DNA of 64,000 nt from Saccharopolyspora shandongensis (GTDB lineage Bacteria; Actinomycetota; Actinomycetes; Mycobacteriales; Pseudonocardiaceae): positions 1-64,000 of the forward strand of contig NZ_FNOK01000020.1 in NCBI RefSeq assembly GCF_900106995.1. The letters are read 5' to 3'. Below, one piece after another: positions 15,299 to 23,135 of the stretch. The first letter of the stretch is position 1. Each line of letters starts with the position of its first letter. A program made the translations under genes and the position numbers. Under the pieces are notes generated by a model. The model was not told the origin of the DNA. It did no database searches and saw only the letters and a list, made by a program, of their open reading frames with translations.

Positions 15299-16201
15299 AT
15301 GACCGTCGCTGATCTGAGCACCCAGGATCGCTATCCGACCCGGGTGAGCGCCGAGCCGGCGTTGATCCGGCGAGGAGACCCCACCGTCTGGCCCGGCGTG
15401 ACGGCCGGCCCGGCAACCGCGGAGGAGCTCGCGGCCCACCAGGCCAAGGGCTTCCACGTCGTCGAGGGCCTGCTGTCGCCGGCCGAAGTCCAGACCTACT
15501 GGCAGGAGCTGGAACGGCTCACCAGGGACCCGGCGGTGCGGGCCGACGAGCGGACCATCGTGGAGCGCAGCTCCGAGGAGGTCCGCTCGATCTTCGAGGT
15601 GCACCGGATGAGCGAGCTGATCGCCGAGCTGGTGCGGGATCCGCGGGTGCTGGATCGGGCCAGGCAGATCCTCGGCTCGGACGTGTACGTGCACCAAAGC
15701 CGGATCAACTACATGCCCGGCTACCGGGGCACGGGCTTCTACTGGCACTCCGATTTCGAGACCTGGCACGCCGAGGACGGCATGCCGGCGATGCGCGCGG
15801 TGAGCATCTCGATCGCGCTGACCGACAACTACCCGTTCAACGGCGGGCTGATGATCATGCCGGGCTCGCACCGGACGTTCGTGTCCTGCGTGGGCGAAAC
15901 ACCGGACGACAACTACAAGTCGTCGCTGAAGCAGCAGCACATCGGGGTGCCGACGGAGGACGACATCGCGAAGCTGGCCTACGAGCACGGCATCGAGCAG
16001 TTCACGGGCCAAGCGGGGTCGGCGCTGTGGTTCGACTCGAACTGCATGCACGGCTCGGGCAACAACATCACGCCGTTCCCGCGCTCGAACATCTTCGTGG
16101 TGTTCAACAGCGTGGAGAACGAGCTGGTGGAGCCGTTCGCGGCGAGCAACCCACGCCCGGACTTCGTCGCCGCCAGAAGAACGATCCCGCTCCAACGCTG
16201 A
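15299..16201 (+). CDS. ectD: Ectoine 5-hydroxylase
   Basis: A 300-aa Fe(II)/2-oxoglutarate dioxygenase of the PhyH superfamily that converts ectoine to 5-hydroxyectoine. The EctD signature is seen: YVHQSRINYMPGYRGTGFYW, then HSDFETWHAEDGMP giving the HxD iron ligands, and the distal His in LWFDSNCMHGSGNNITP with the 2-oxoglutarate-binding Arg in FPRSN. The ATG has GAAGGAGG upstream. It ends the operon, with a strong terminator 13 bp later, so the host should make both ectoine and hydroxyectoine. Confidence 0.96.
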   Translation: MTVADLSTQDRYPTRVSAEPALIRRGDPTVWPGVTAGPATAEELAAHQAKGFHVVEGLLSPAEVQTYWQELERLTRDPAVRADERTIVERSSEEVRSIFEVHRMSELIAELVRDPRVLDRARQILGSDVYVHQSRINYMPGYRGTGFYWHSDFETWHAEDGMPAMRAVSISIALTDNYPFNGGLMIMPGSHRTFVSCVGETPDDNYKSSLKQQHIGVPTEDDIAKLAYEHGIEQFTGQAGSALWFDSNCMHGSGNNITPFPRSNIFVVFNSVENELVEPFAASNPRPDFVAARRTIPLQR

Positions 16202-16213
16202 CCTGGCCGAGGC

Positions 16214-16255
16214 AAGAAGGGCACCCGCGACACATCGGCCGCGGGTGCCCTTCTT
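16214..16255 (+). terminator. Terminator of the ectoine operon
   Basis: A perfect 16-bp stem, AAGAAGGGCACCCGCG (16214-16229) with CGCGGGTGCCCTTCTT (16240-16255), around a 10-base loop. Confidence 0.9.
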
Positions 16256-16584
16256 CGTTCACAACGGGAAGCGCATTCGGTTGGCAAGCGGCGACGTGAA
16301 TCACAAGCCGCTGACGACGCTGCGTGATCGACTGGTTTCGGAGGCGCACCATTACTCCATTTCGACTAACGCAATCTCATAGGCGCCGAGGTCCAGCAGG
16401 TTTACCCAACAGTAAGTAATTGCGAGTGGAATATTCCCCCGGAAAATTGGTCCGACACACCCCAGAGGTGGGGTGGCGGCGGTTACACGCCGTGGCCTAT
16501 GGTGTCCGTTATCGAAAAGCCGGTAGTAACCGGAATTTTCCAACCTGGGGATCAGAAGGGAGGCCCTGCGGTACCACCTGGCTT
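16256..16584. other. Gap with no recognised gene
   Basis: The stretch is less GC-rich than its surroundings and no reading frame shows coding character. GGTACCACC at 16570-16578 recalls a T-box element on the opposite strand, but no tRNA-synthetase or amino-acid gene follows there. It probably contains the promoter of the leader and small protein downstream. Confidence 0.4.
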
Positions 16585-16623
16585 GAGTCCTGTCGCAGCG
16601 CTTCAACAGGACTCGTCCTGTTG
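16585..16623 (+). promoter_or_regulatory. Attenuator-like competing hairpins
   Basis: GAGTCCTGT (16585-16593) can pair with ACAGGACTC (16606-16614). The overlapping CAACAGGA can instead pair with TCCTGTTG (16616-16623) around a CTCG tetraloop. The two stems exclude each other, the arrangement of an attenuator or antiterminator. A TGTCAGGCCTGACAG near-palindrome follows directly. The nearest gene downstream is the 52-aa protein at 16702. Confidence 0.5.
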
Positions 16624-16701
16624 TTGTCAGGCCTGACAGCAGTCGGGCCGCGTTCGGCGGTCGCCGAGCGTCGGATTCAACAACGAAAGGAACATGCACA
16701 G

Positions 16702-16860
16702 GTGAACCGCAAGCAGGCCCGGAAGGCTCGTCAGACTCGTCGGCGGCGGGGTGCGGCAAAGCGCCCGGCCCGCCCGCGTGGGACGGCCCGGGCACTTCTG
16801 CTGCTGTTTCTGCGGGTCTCGCTGTGGTGGATCGTCAACTGGTTCGACGACCACAGCTAA
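16702..16860 (+). CDS. Small basic membrane-associated protein
   Basis: A 52-aa protein. The first half is strongly basic (KQARKARQTRRRRGAAKRP), the second is a hydrophobic helix with paired Trp (ARALLLLFLRVSLWWIVNWF) and an acidic end (DDHS). GTG 16702 has AAAGGA 10 bases upstream; the open frame extends 94 codons further but without coding character. It may attach to the membrane with the basic part bound to nucleic acid or lipid. Function unknown. A hairpin follows the stop. Confidence 0.55.
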   Translation: MNRKQARKARQTRRRRGAAKRPARPRGTARALLLLFLRVSLWWIVNWFDDHS

Positions 16861-16869
16861 TCCCCTCTG

Positions 16870-16903
16870 GGGGCGGGTTGAAGTGGCACCTTCGGCCCGC
16901 CCC
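16870..16903 (+). terminator. Hairpin after the small basic protein
   Basis: GGGGCGGG (16870-16877) pairs with CCCGCCCC (16896-16903), 10 bp after the stop. The following 200 bp up to the convergent AlgX-like gene show nothing further. Confidence 0.6.
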
Positions 16904-17100
16904 GTCCCAGCCGATGCACCGCCAACGGCACATCGTGCACGTGCAGCTACGGACAGTTGATCCGCAATCGCACTGCGCGGTTAGGTTAGCGGATTCCAGG
17001 CTTGCACGGCACTGCGATAGGCAAAAACAGGACGTGTGTCCGGCTACAACTGTCCGAGATGCCTCACAGCGCTTTCCGCCAGCAGGAACTCGGCATCAGG

Positions 17101-18384
17101 TCAGCGGATGGGGTGGGCTGCGAGGACCGCGCCCACCTGGTCGGCCACCTCCGGGTCGAGCATCGGGTAGCGGCCTCCCGCGACGAAGCGCTCCGAGAGC
17201 TCGAAGGTGACCACTTCGCCTTCCGCCAGCAACTGGCCCGCCGCCACCGGGTCCACCGCGACGTTGTCCGGGTGCGTGACCGTGATGTTGGTGAACGTCG
17301 CCGCCAGGTACGGGCTCGCGAACTGGGTGAACGAGTCGCCGACCATCCGCACCGGCCGGTCGATCATGCCCGGCAGCGCCGGCGACTCCAGGTGCAGCGG
17401 CTGGTGGAAGTCGCTGGCCTTGAACTGCGTGTTGTCCTCCGGCCCGCCGTCGGGCGCCAGCGAGTACGCCTGGATCGGCACGGTCCGGTCCTGCCCGAGC
17501 AGGTCCGGGATGTCGGCGCTGTGCGGGTACTGCCGGGACGGCCGGACCAGCCAGCTGCTCGTCACGCCCGGCTGCAGGCGCTCCGCGAGCTGGTAGGTCA
17601 TGGCGATGCCGCCCTCGTGGGTCCAGTGCGTGTCGATGTCGTGGTAGATCGGCCGCTGGTTGCGCGCCGCGACCTCGCGCAGCTGGGCGCGCAGGTCCAG
17701 CGCGCCGGTCGCGGCGGGCACCCGGCGCCAGAACTCGTCGCGGACCTGCGTCGAGCAGTCCTCCCCGGCGTAGGCGTCGGGCATGTTCTCCGGGTACACG
17801 GTGGACTTGTCCGGGGCGATGACCAGCTGGAACTTCCGGCCCGACGCCTCCACCACGGCGCGCCAGCGGCGCAGTCCGGCGATCACCTGGTCCATGGTCC
17901 GCTTCGGCACGCACCGGTACGACACGTCGTGGCCGAGGTACAGCCAGCCGTTCTTGCCCTCGATGACGGCGGGGAACACGTTCTCGTTTATCGGCGGTTT
18001 CTCGTCCACCTGCCCGGCACCTATCGGCGAGGTGTGCGAGCCGTCGGCCAGCCGAGCGGGCTCGCCGAACACGCCGCGGCTGAGCGCGTCGACCGACTGC
18101 ACGGCGCCCTTGCGGAACGGCAGGTTTTCGGTGGCCCACGCGTTCAGCCCGGTGAAGAACCCCCAGCCTTCGGTGATGCTGGGGAAGGCCGCGAGCGGGC
18201 GGTTCTCCAGCTGCTCGGCGCGCGCGCCGAAGACCCAGGTCACCACCGGCGCGGTGAAGAACAGCACCGCGCACACAAGCGCGGCCAGCTGGCGCCTGCC
18301 GTGCCGGGGCCGGTGCAGCGGGTGTTCCCGCGGCAACCACGCCTCGTGGACCGGGGGAAGATCGGAATGCTCCTGCCGCGACAC
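17101..18384 (-). CDS. AlgX/AlgJ-like polysaccharide O-acetyltransferase (SGNH-type)
   Basis: A 427-aa protein with a cytoplasmic N-terminus and one membrane anchor at about residues 32-52 (QLAALVCAVLFFTAPVVTWVFG), the rest outside. The region ENVFPAVIEGKNGWLYLGHD and IAPDKSTVYPENMP match the alginate O-acetyltransferase AlgX/AlgJ fold. YHDIDTHWTHEGG is the conserved DTHW motif with catalytic Asp and His, and VRMVGDSFTQF supplies the GDS Ser. Such proteins take acyl groups from an MBOAT partner and move them to an extracellular glycan; the MBOAT gene at 23136 is a likely partner. Confidence 0.85.
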   Translation of the reverse strand: MSRQEHSDLPPVHEAWLPREHPLHRPRHGRRQLAALVCAVLFFTAPVVTWVFGARAEQLENRPLAAFPSITEGWGFFTGLNAWATENLPFRKGAVQSVDALSRGVFGEPARLADGSHTSPIGAGQVDEKPPINENVFPAVIEGKNGWLYLGHDVSYRCVPKRTMDQVIAGLRRWRAVVEASGRKFQLVIAPDKSTVYPENMPDAYAGEDCSTQVRDEFWRRVPAATGALDLRAQLREVAARNQRPIYHDIDTHWTHEGGIAMTYQLAERLQPGVTSSWLVRPSRQYPHSADIPDLLGQDRTVPIQAYSLAPDGGPEDNTQFKASDFHQPLHLESPALPGMIDRPVRMVGDSFTQFASPYLAATFTNITVTHPDNVAVDPVAAGQLLAEGEVVTFELSERFVAGGRYPMLDPEVADQVGAVLAAHPIR

Positions 18385-18491
18385 GGCACCACGTTAACCG
18401 GGCACGCACCGCAACCGCCCCGGAACTCGCGGATTCCCGGCACTCCGGCGCACAGCTGGGAAATGGCCGGGCTCGGCGGTTGCGTCCGCGC

Positions 18492-18855
18492 ATGTTCCGC
18501 GAGGCCTTCCCGATCTTGTCGACGCCCGACCTCGGCCGCGCGATGCGCTTCTACTGCGACGTGCTCGGATTCGAACCGCAATACCGGTTCCCCACCGAAG
18601 GCGAACCCGAATTCGTCACGCTCCGCCTGGAATCCCTCAAGCTCGGCCTCGGCAAGGATCCCGAAGTGCGGCGGCCCGGCCGCCATTTCGCCCTGTGGCT
18701 CTACACCGACGACGTCGACGAAGCGGTGGATCGCATCCGTGTCGCAGGCGTCCCGATTCTCCAAGAACCCCAGGACATGCCCTTGGGGCGAACGCATCGC
18801 CACGGCCGCCGACCCGGACGACGACCAAATCCACCTCGGCGCAGCGATCACCTGA
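18492..18855 (+). pseudogene. Glyoxalase-superfamily protein with a frameshift
   Basis: Reads MFREAFPILSTPDLGRAMRF YCDVLGFEPQ as a VOC/glyoxalase domain up to about 18782 (ILQEPQDMP). The family continuation WGERIATAADPDDDQIHLGA then appears in the next frame and ends at 18855. One extra T in the run CCCTTGGGG explains the shift. Either the gene is inactivated or the base is a sequencing error. Restored length is about 121 aa, normal for a single-domain VOC protein. Substrate unknown. Confidence 0.75.
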
Positions 18856-18876
18856 CCGACACCGTTTTTCCGGCCT

Positions 18877-18926
18877 GGCCCGTGAGTGGTTTGTGTTGCC
18901 ATAGCGACACAAACCACACACGGGCC
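18877..18926. terminator. Dispersed GTGAGTG hairpin, copy c
   Basis: GGCCCGTGAGTGGTTTGTGT pairs with the segment ending CACACACGGGCC, with one mismatch and loop TGCCATAGCG. It stands 22 bp beyond the glyoxalase stop. Confidence 0.7.
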
Positions 18927-19095
18927 GCTACCTGCCGAAAAACGAACGCCACGCATTCGCGGTGTCATCGGGAACGCGGGTGTCCTCTTCGGGCAGTTTG
19001 TGCTCCGGATTCTTGGGCGGGCACTCCGCGCCCGGATAGCGTTTTCCTCGAAAGCGGATCCGCACAACCATTCCTACTATCTCGGAGGAATCATC

Positions 19096-19317
19096 GTGCT
19101 TCGCAAGATCACCGTCGGGGTCGCGGCCGTCGCCGGACTCCTCGCCTTCAGCGCCCCGGCCATGGCCTCCGGTGGCCCGTACCCGGCGGGCGTTTACCCG
19201 TCGTACGAAGCGGCTTGGGCGGTGTGCGACGCCGGGAAGGCCCAGGGCCGCTGGACCGACTGCTCCATCGAGGCCGGCATCGACGACCCGATCCTCCTGT
19301 GGGTCTGGACCGACTGA
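19096..19317 (+). CDS. Small secreted protein
   Basis: A 73-aa precursor. Residues 1-25 are a signal peptide (KITVGVAAVAGLLAFSAPAMA) leaving a mature protein of about 48 residues with two Cys (AVCDAG, WTDCSI), which could form one disulfide, and many aromatic residues (YPAGVYPSYEAAW, LLWVWTD). GTG 19096 is preceded by GGAGGAATC. A strong terminator follows. No family recognised. Similar small secreted proteins are common in filamentous actinomycetes. Confidence 0.75.
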   Translation: MLRKITVGVAAVAGLLAFSAPAMASGGPYPAGVYPSYEAAWAVCDAGKAQGRWTDCSIEAGIDDPILLWVWTD

Positions 19318-19374
19318 ACGAACTGACTTCGAAGCGCCGCCCCACATCCGAATAAAGCGGCGCACCAAGACGCA

Positions 19375-19422
19375 CACCCCGGGTGCAGGTTCAACAGGCG
19401 CATTGAACCTGCACCCGGGGTG
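19375..19422. terminator. Strong bidirectional terminator
   Basis: A perfect 20-bp stem from 19375-19394 and 19403-19422 (CACCCCGGGTGCAGG start), loop CAGGCGCA, between the small secreted protein and the convergent TetR gene. Confidence 0.9.
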
Positions 19423-19442
19423 CTTCTTCTCAAGAACGAGTG

Positions 19443-20033
19443 TCAGTTCGCAGGAGCGAGCCGGCTTGCGACGGTCTCGCATGCGAAACGCACCACGGCC
19501 CGCAGCTCCCGATCCGACGCACCGGCGCGGCTGAGCACCGCGAGGGATTGGTTGATCGCGACGACGTAGACGGCGAGGTCGTCGAGCATCGACGGATCGG
19601 CGTGCGGATCGTCGAGCGCGGCTCGGACGCGCGCCTGCTGGATGTCGAGCAGGCGGCGGACGTGCGCGGCGCTTTCCGGTGTCAGCACGGCCGATTGGGC
19701 GGCCGCCTGGGCGATGAGGCAGCCTTCCGGCACGGCGGGGTCGTTGATCCTGGCCAGGACGACGCCGAAGAAGGCTTCGACGGCTCGGGCCGGATCGCCC
19801 GGGTGCGCGGTAAGCGCGTCTTCGTAGCGGGCACCGTACGTCGCGGAGTACCGGTCCAGCGCTCGGCGGAACAACTCGTCCTTGCCGCCGAACGCGCCGT
19901 AGAGCGATCCCCGGCCCAGCCCGGTGGCGGTGCCGAGCACGTCCAGCGAGGCGTCGGCGTATCCCCGCTGCCAGAACACCGCCATTGCCTTGTCCAGGGC
20001 TTCGTCGACGTCGAACTGCTTGCGTCCCGACAT
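19443..20033 (-). CDS. TetR-family regulator
   Basis: A 196-aa protein. Residues about 8-55 form the HTH (DEALDKAMAVFWQRGYADAS, LGTATGLGRGSLYGAFGGKD). The C-terminal part (IAQAAAQSAVLTPESAAHVR, LDIQQARVRAAL) follows the AcrR/YxaF-like pattern. ATG 20033 has AAGGAGGC upstream. It is divergent from the epoxide hydrolase gene across 96 bp that contain two similar operator-like sequences, so it probably represses both genes. Confidence 0.88.
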   Translation of the reverse strand: MSGRKQFDVDEALDKAMAVFWQRGYADASLDVLGTATGLGRGSLYGAFGGKDELFRRALDRYSATYGARYEDALTAHPGDPARAVEAFFGVVLARINDPAVPEGCLIAQAAAQSAVLTPESAAHVRRLLDIQQARVRAALDDPHADPSMLDDLAVYVVAINQSLAVLSRAGASDRELRAVVRFACETVASRLAPAN

Positions 20034-20070
20034 GCGCCTCCTTCCGCTCGGCGTGAGCCTACCTACTTCT

Positions 20071-20109
20071 TGGAACAAACGGTACAAAAATCATGGACCG
20101 ATCGTTCCA
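20071..20109. promoter_or_regulatory. Two operator-like repeats in the TetR/hydrolase gap
   Basis: TGGAACAAACGGTACA (20071-20086) and TGGACCGATCGTTCCA (20094-20109) are near-palindromes. Reversed, the second reads TGGAACGATCGGTCCA and matches the first at 13 of 16 positions. Their starts are 23 bp apart, a common spacing for paired TetR sites. Confidence 0.6.
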
Positions 20110-20129
20110 AGATGGTTTACGGTCGGAAC

Positions 20130-21065
20130 ATGGCCACGAGAGAAACCGAGCCCGCAGGCCGCGGCTCCGCCGGCGGCGCCCCAGGGCTGCCCGCCGGGTT
20201 CACCGACACGTTCCGCAGCCGCTGGATGCAGGTCGGCGACCTGCGCCTGCACGCCGTGACCGGCGGCGAAGGGCCGCCGTTGCTGCTGCTCGCCGGCTGG
20301 CCGCAGACCTGGTACGCGTGGCGCGAGCTGATGCCCGCGCTGGCACGGGACTTCACGGTCGTCGCCGCCGATCCCCGGGGCGTGGGCCTGTCCGGAAAAC
20401 CGGACGACGGCTACGACACCGGCACCCTCGCCGCCGACATGGCTGGGCTGATGAGCGCGCTGGGCCACGACCGCTTCGCGATGGTCGGCCACGACGTCGG
20501 CATGTGGACCGGATACGCGCTGGCCGCGGACCACCCGGGACGCGTGGAACGCCTGGCCCTCGCCGAGGCCGTGATCCCCGGCCTGGCCCCCTCGCCACCG
20601 CTGTTCGCGCCACAGGAGGCCGTCGATCGGCTGTGGCACTTCGGGTTCAACCGGCTCGGCTCGCTGAACGAGGAACTCGTCGCAGGCCGTGAACGGCTCT
20701 TCTTCGGGTACCAGTTCGCGACCAAAGCGGCCCGGAAACTGCCGGAGCACGCCGTCGATCTCTACATCGAGGCCCTGGCCGCCGCTCGCGACGCCCTGCG
20801 CGCCAGCTTCGAGTTCTACCGCGCGATCGACACGACGATCGAGCAGAACGCCCGGCGCAAGGAGCGAAAGCTGACCATGCCCGTGCTGACCATCGCCGGC
20901 GCCCGCTCCGTCGGCTCACTGGTCGGCGAAACCCTGGCCCCGGCAGCCGAAGACGTCACGAGCGTGGTGCTACCCGACTGCGGGCACTACCCGGCCGAAG
21001 AAGCCCCGCAGGAAATGCTCGCCACCCTGACCGAATTCCTGGCCCCGTACCGCGCCGCATTCTGA
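20130..21065 (+). CDS. Epoxide hydrolase-like alpha/beta hydrolase
   Basis: A 311-aa enzyme. The HGxP-type oxyanion segment is LAGWPQTWYAWREL. The nucleophile elbow is VGHDVGMW, with Asp instead of Ser, the pattern of epoxide hydrolases and haloalkane dehalogenases. The catalytic His is in PDCGHYPAEEAPQE. DPRGVGLSGKP is also typical. An alternative ATG lies six codons upstream. Divergent from and probably controlled by the TetR gene. Physiological substrate unknown; detoxification or secondary metabolism are possible. Confidence 0.85.
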   Translation: MATRETEPAGRGSAGGAPGLPAGFTDTFRSRWMQVGDLRLHAVTGGEGPPLLLLAGWPQTWYAWRELMPALARDFTVVAADPRGVGLSGKPDDGYDTGTLAADMAGLMSALGHDRFAMVGHDVGMWTGYALAADHPGRVERLALAEAVIPGLAPSPPLFAPQEAVDRLWHFGFNRLGSLNEELVAGRERLFFGYQFATKAARKLPEHAVDLYIEALAAARDALRASFEFYRAIDTTIEQNARRKERKLTMPVLTIAGARSVGSLVGETLAPAAEDVTSVVLPDCGHYPAEEAPQEMLATLTEFLAPYRAAF

Positions 21066-21295
21066 TCATCAGAACCAGTAGTACTGATGAATGAAAATCC
21101 GGGACCAGCGGAGATCCCCACCTGACGACCCCGAACTGCACCTTTCGCCTTTGGGTGATGGTTGGACATTCGGTGTTGCTTGTTGGTCCCGGACGGCCTG
21201 GACACAGCCTGACGGCCAGTCAACGACGCCCGAGCCAGACGACCATCCGGCCGAACCTTCTGATCTCATTCGCCATCTCTATGTGCACGGTGCAC

Positions 21296-22933
21296 TCAGC
21301 CGCCGCTAGTACCGGTGTCACTGCCGCTGCCGCTGCCGCCGCTGCCGCCGGTGTCGCTGTGGCCGCCCGTGCCGGTATCGCTGCCAGTACCGGTGCCGCC
21401 GGTGCCGCTGCCGGTGCCCGTACTGCTGTCGCTGCCAGTGCTGCTGTCGCTACCCGTGCCCGTGCCGGTATCGCTGCCCGTGCCCGTGCTGGTGTCGCCG
21501 CCGGTACCAGTGCCGGTATCGCTGCCAGTGCTGCTGTCGCTACCCGTGCCGGTACCGCCGCCAGTGCCGGTATCGCTGCCGGTGCCGGTGCTGCTGTCGC
21601 TGCCAGTGCCCCCGCCGGTACCGCTGTGGCCGCCAGTTCCGGTGTCGCTGCCAGTGCCTCCGCCGGTGCCGGTACCGCCGGTGTCGCCGCCGGTGCCGCT
21701 GTGGCCGCCGGTGCTGCCGTCGCTGCCAGTGCCGCCGCCGGTGTCGGTGCCGCCGGGGTTGCTGCCGTGCTGCCCAGGCTCGAACGGATTCGGGGGTGCG
21801 GGTGCTGCCGGAGGCACCGCCGGCTCACTGTTCGTGCCCTTACCGGGCTCGAAGGGGGGCGGCGGTGCCGACTCCGGAACGTGAGGCGGTACGTACGGGT
21901 TCGGGGGCGGGGATTCGGGCCCACCGAACGGGTTCGGCGGCGCGGATTCGGGTCCGCCGAACGGGTTCGGCGGCACCGGTTCCGGAACATGAGGTGGCAC
22001 GAACGGGTTCGGCGGCGGCGGTTCCGGTGCAGCCGGTGTCGGCGGGGCCTGCACTCCGGGAGGTTCGGGAGGTCGTGGCTCGGGAGCACTCCCGCTCGGC
22101 CAGAACGTGTAGATCAGGCCACCGACGGCGATCACTGTGCCCACCACGGCGACGACCTTCTTGAAACGCCCCTTGACGACCTCGAACCCGACTTGCGCCG
22201 CCTTGACCAGACTCGTGTCCGCCAGCCACTTCGCGATCTGGCTCACCACGCCCGGGCCTTCGGAAGGCTCCGCTCCACCCGGTCCCGGCGCCGGGGGCAG
22301 CTGATCACCCGGCTCACCGTCAGGTCCCACGGGCGGCGCGGAAGGTCCGGGGGTCGGCTGCGCCTGGCCCGGCTTCAAGGTCCAGTCCGGCGCTTTATCA
22401 CCGGTGCGCAACGTGGGCGTCTTACCGGCACCCGCATCCACCGCGGGCGGCTCGCCGGCACTCGGCATCGGCTCCGCGGGCTCGGTGACCGGCAGCTCCG
22501 AAACGTCATCACCGGCCGGACGCCCCGGTTCGTAACCCTCGACCGGCCCCAGACCGGAATCTTCGGGCGGCGTCACGCCGAACTCGTCCAAAGCGGTTTG
22601 GTCCGCCCAGTTGTCCCCTTGGTGGTCGTTCAGGAAGTCCTCGCTCGCGCGGGACCCGTTGAGGCGAGCGGTCCGCGCCTCCTCGATGCGTTGCCTGGTC
22701 GCCTCGATCTCCCGCTGACCGTCCCGGAGTTCGTCGCTGAGCCCGCGCGCTTCCTCATCGAGGTGCTCGACCTCCGACACCGGTTTTCCAAGGGCCTCGG
22801 CCTCCTGCACCTCCGGCCGATGCATCTTCTGGTGCATCGCCAGCGCCTTCTGGGCGACCTCCAGGCCCCTCTCCTGATTTTCGATGTAGTTATCGATCGC
22901 CTTCTGGACGACCTGCTGCTTCGTGGTGACCAT
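21296..22933 (-). CDS. Large repeat-tailed membrane protein of unknown function
   Basis: A 545-aa protein with clear segments. Residues 1-100 are charged and helical, probably coiled coil (VVQKAIDNYIENQERGLEVA; LSDELRDGQREIEATRQRIE). Residues 120-230 are Pro/Glu/Gly-rich. Residues about 260-278 form one membrane helix (VVAVVGTVIAVGGLIYTF). Residues 280-395 hold repeats of PPNPFGGPES and PPHVPE. Residues 396-545 are almost only Gly, Thr, Ser and Asp (TGTGSDTGTG repeats). The charge pattern suggests a cytoplasmic N-terminus and an extracellular extended tail. ATG 22933 follows GGAGGCGGGG. No homologue recognised; it could be a cell-surface stalk. Confidence 0.75.
   Translation of the reverse strand: MVTTKQQVVQKAIDNYIENQERGLEVAQKALAMHQKMHRPEVQEAEALGKPVSEVEHLDEEARGLSDELRDGQREIEATRQRIEEARTARLNGSRASEDFLNDHQGDNWADQTALDEFGVTPPEDSGLGPVEGYEPGRPAGDDVSELPVTEPAEPMPSAGEPPAVDAGAGKTPTLRTGDKAPDWTLKPGQAQPTPGPSAPPVGPDGEPGDQLPPAPGPGGAEPSEGPGVVSQIAKWLADTSLVKAAQVGFEVVKGRFKKVVAVVGTVIAVGGLIYTFWPSGSAPEPRPPEPPGVQAPPTPAAPEPPPPNPFVPPHVPEPVPPNPFGGPESAPPNPFGGPESPPPNPYVPPHVPESAPPPPFEPGKGTNSEPAVPPAAPAPPNPFEPGQHGSNPGGTDTGGGTGSDGSTGGHSGTGGDTGGTGTGGGTGSDTGTGGHSGTGGGTGSDSSTGTGSDTGTGGGTGTGSDSSTGSDTGTGTGGDTSTGTGSDTGTGTGSDSSTGSDSSTGTGSGTGGTGTGSDTGTGGHSDTGGSGGSGSGSDTGTSGG
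21300..21765. repeat. Low-complexity coding repeat array
   Basis: On the + strand the DNA is built from short units such as GTGCCGGTATCGCTGCC and GTGCTGCTGTCGCTGCC, encoding on the opposite strand the Gly-Thr-Ser-Asp tail of the 545-aa protein. The units vary in order and number, so length variation by slippage is likely. Confidence 0.8.
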
Positions 22934-23135
22934 TCGTCCCCGCCTCCGGATCCTCCACGTGCTCGTCCGAAGAGAGGGCTGCGCCAGCGGCCGCCGTCCG
23001 GCCGGGACCCCATGTGGTGCAGCCGGTCCCCGACAGGCCGGGAATCTCCACTCCCAGTCCACGCCACATCGATTCGTGGACCGAAAGAGCAGAAAGTCCC
23101 AACGAGCGAACGCCTGGTCAGGACCCCGATGATGC

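Noticed and set aside
16563-16580. T-box-like GGTGGTACCGCAG on the minus strand
   Set aside because: No specifier loop was evident, and the minus strand leads into the end of ectD, not into a synthetase or amino-acid gene.
16984-16994. Half of an iron-regulator box (TTAGGTTAG)
   Set aside because: The second half of the 19-bp palindrome is absent, and no iron gene follows.
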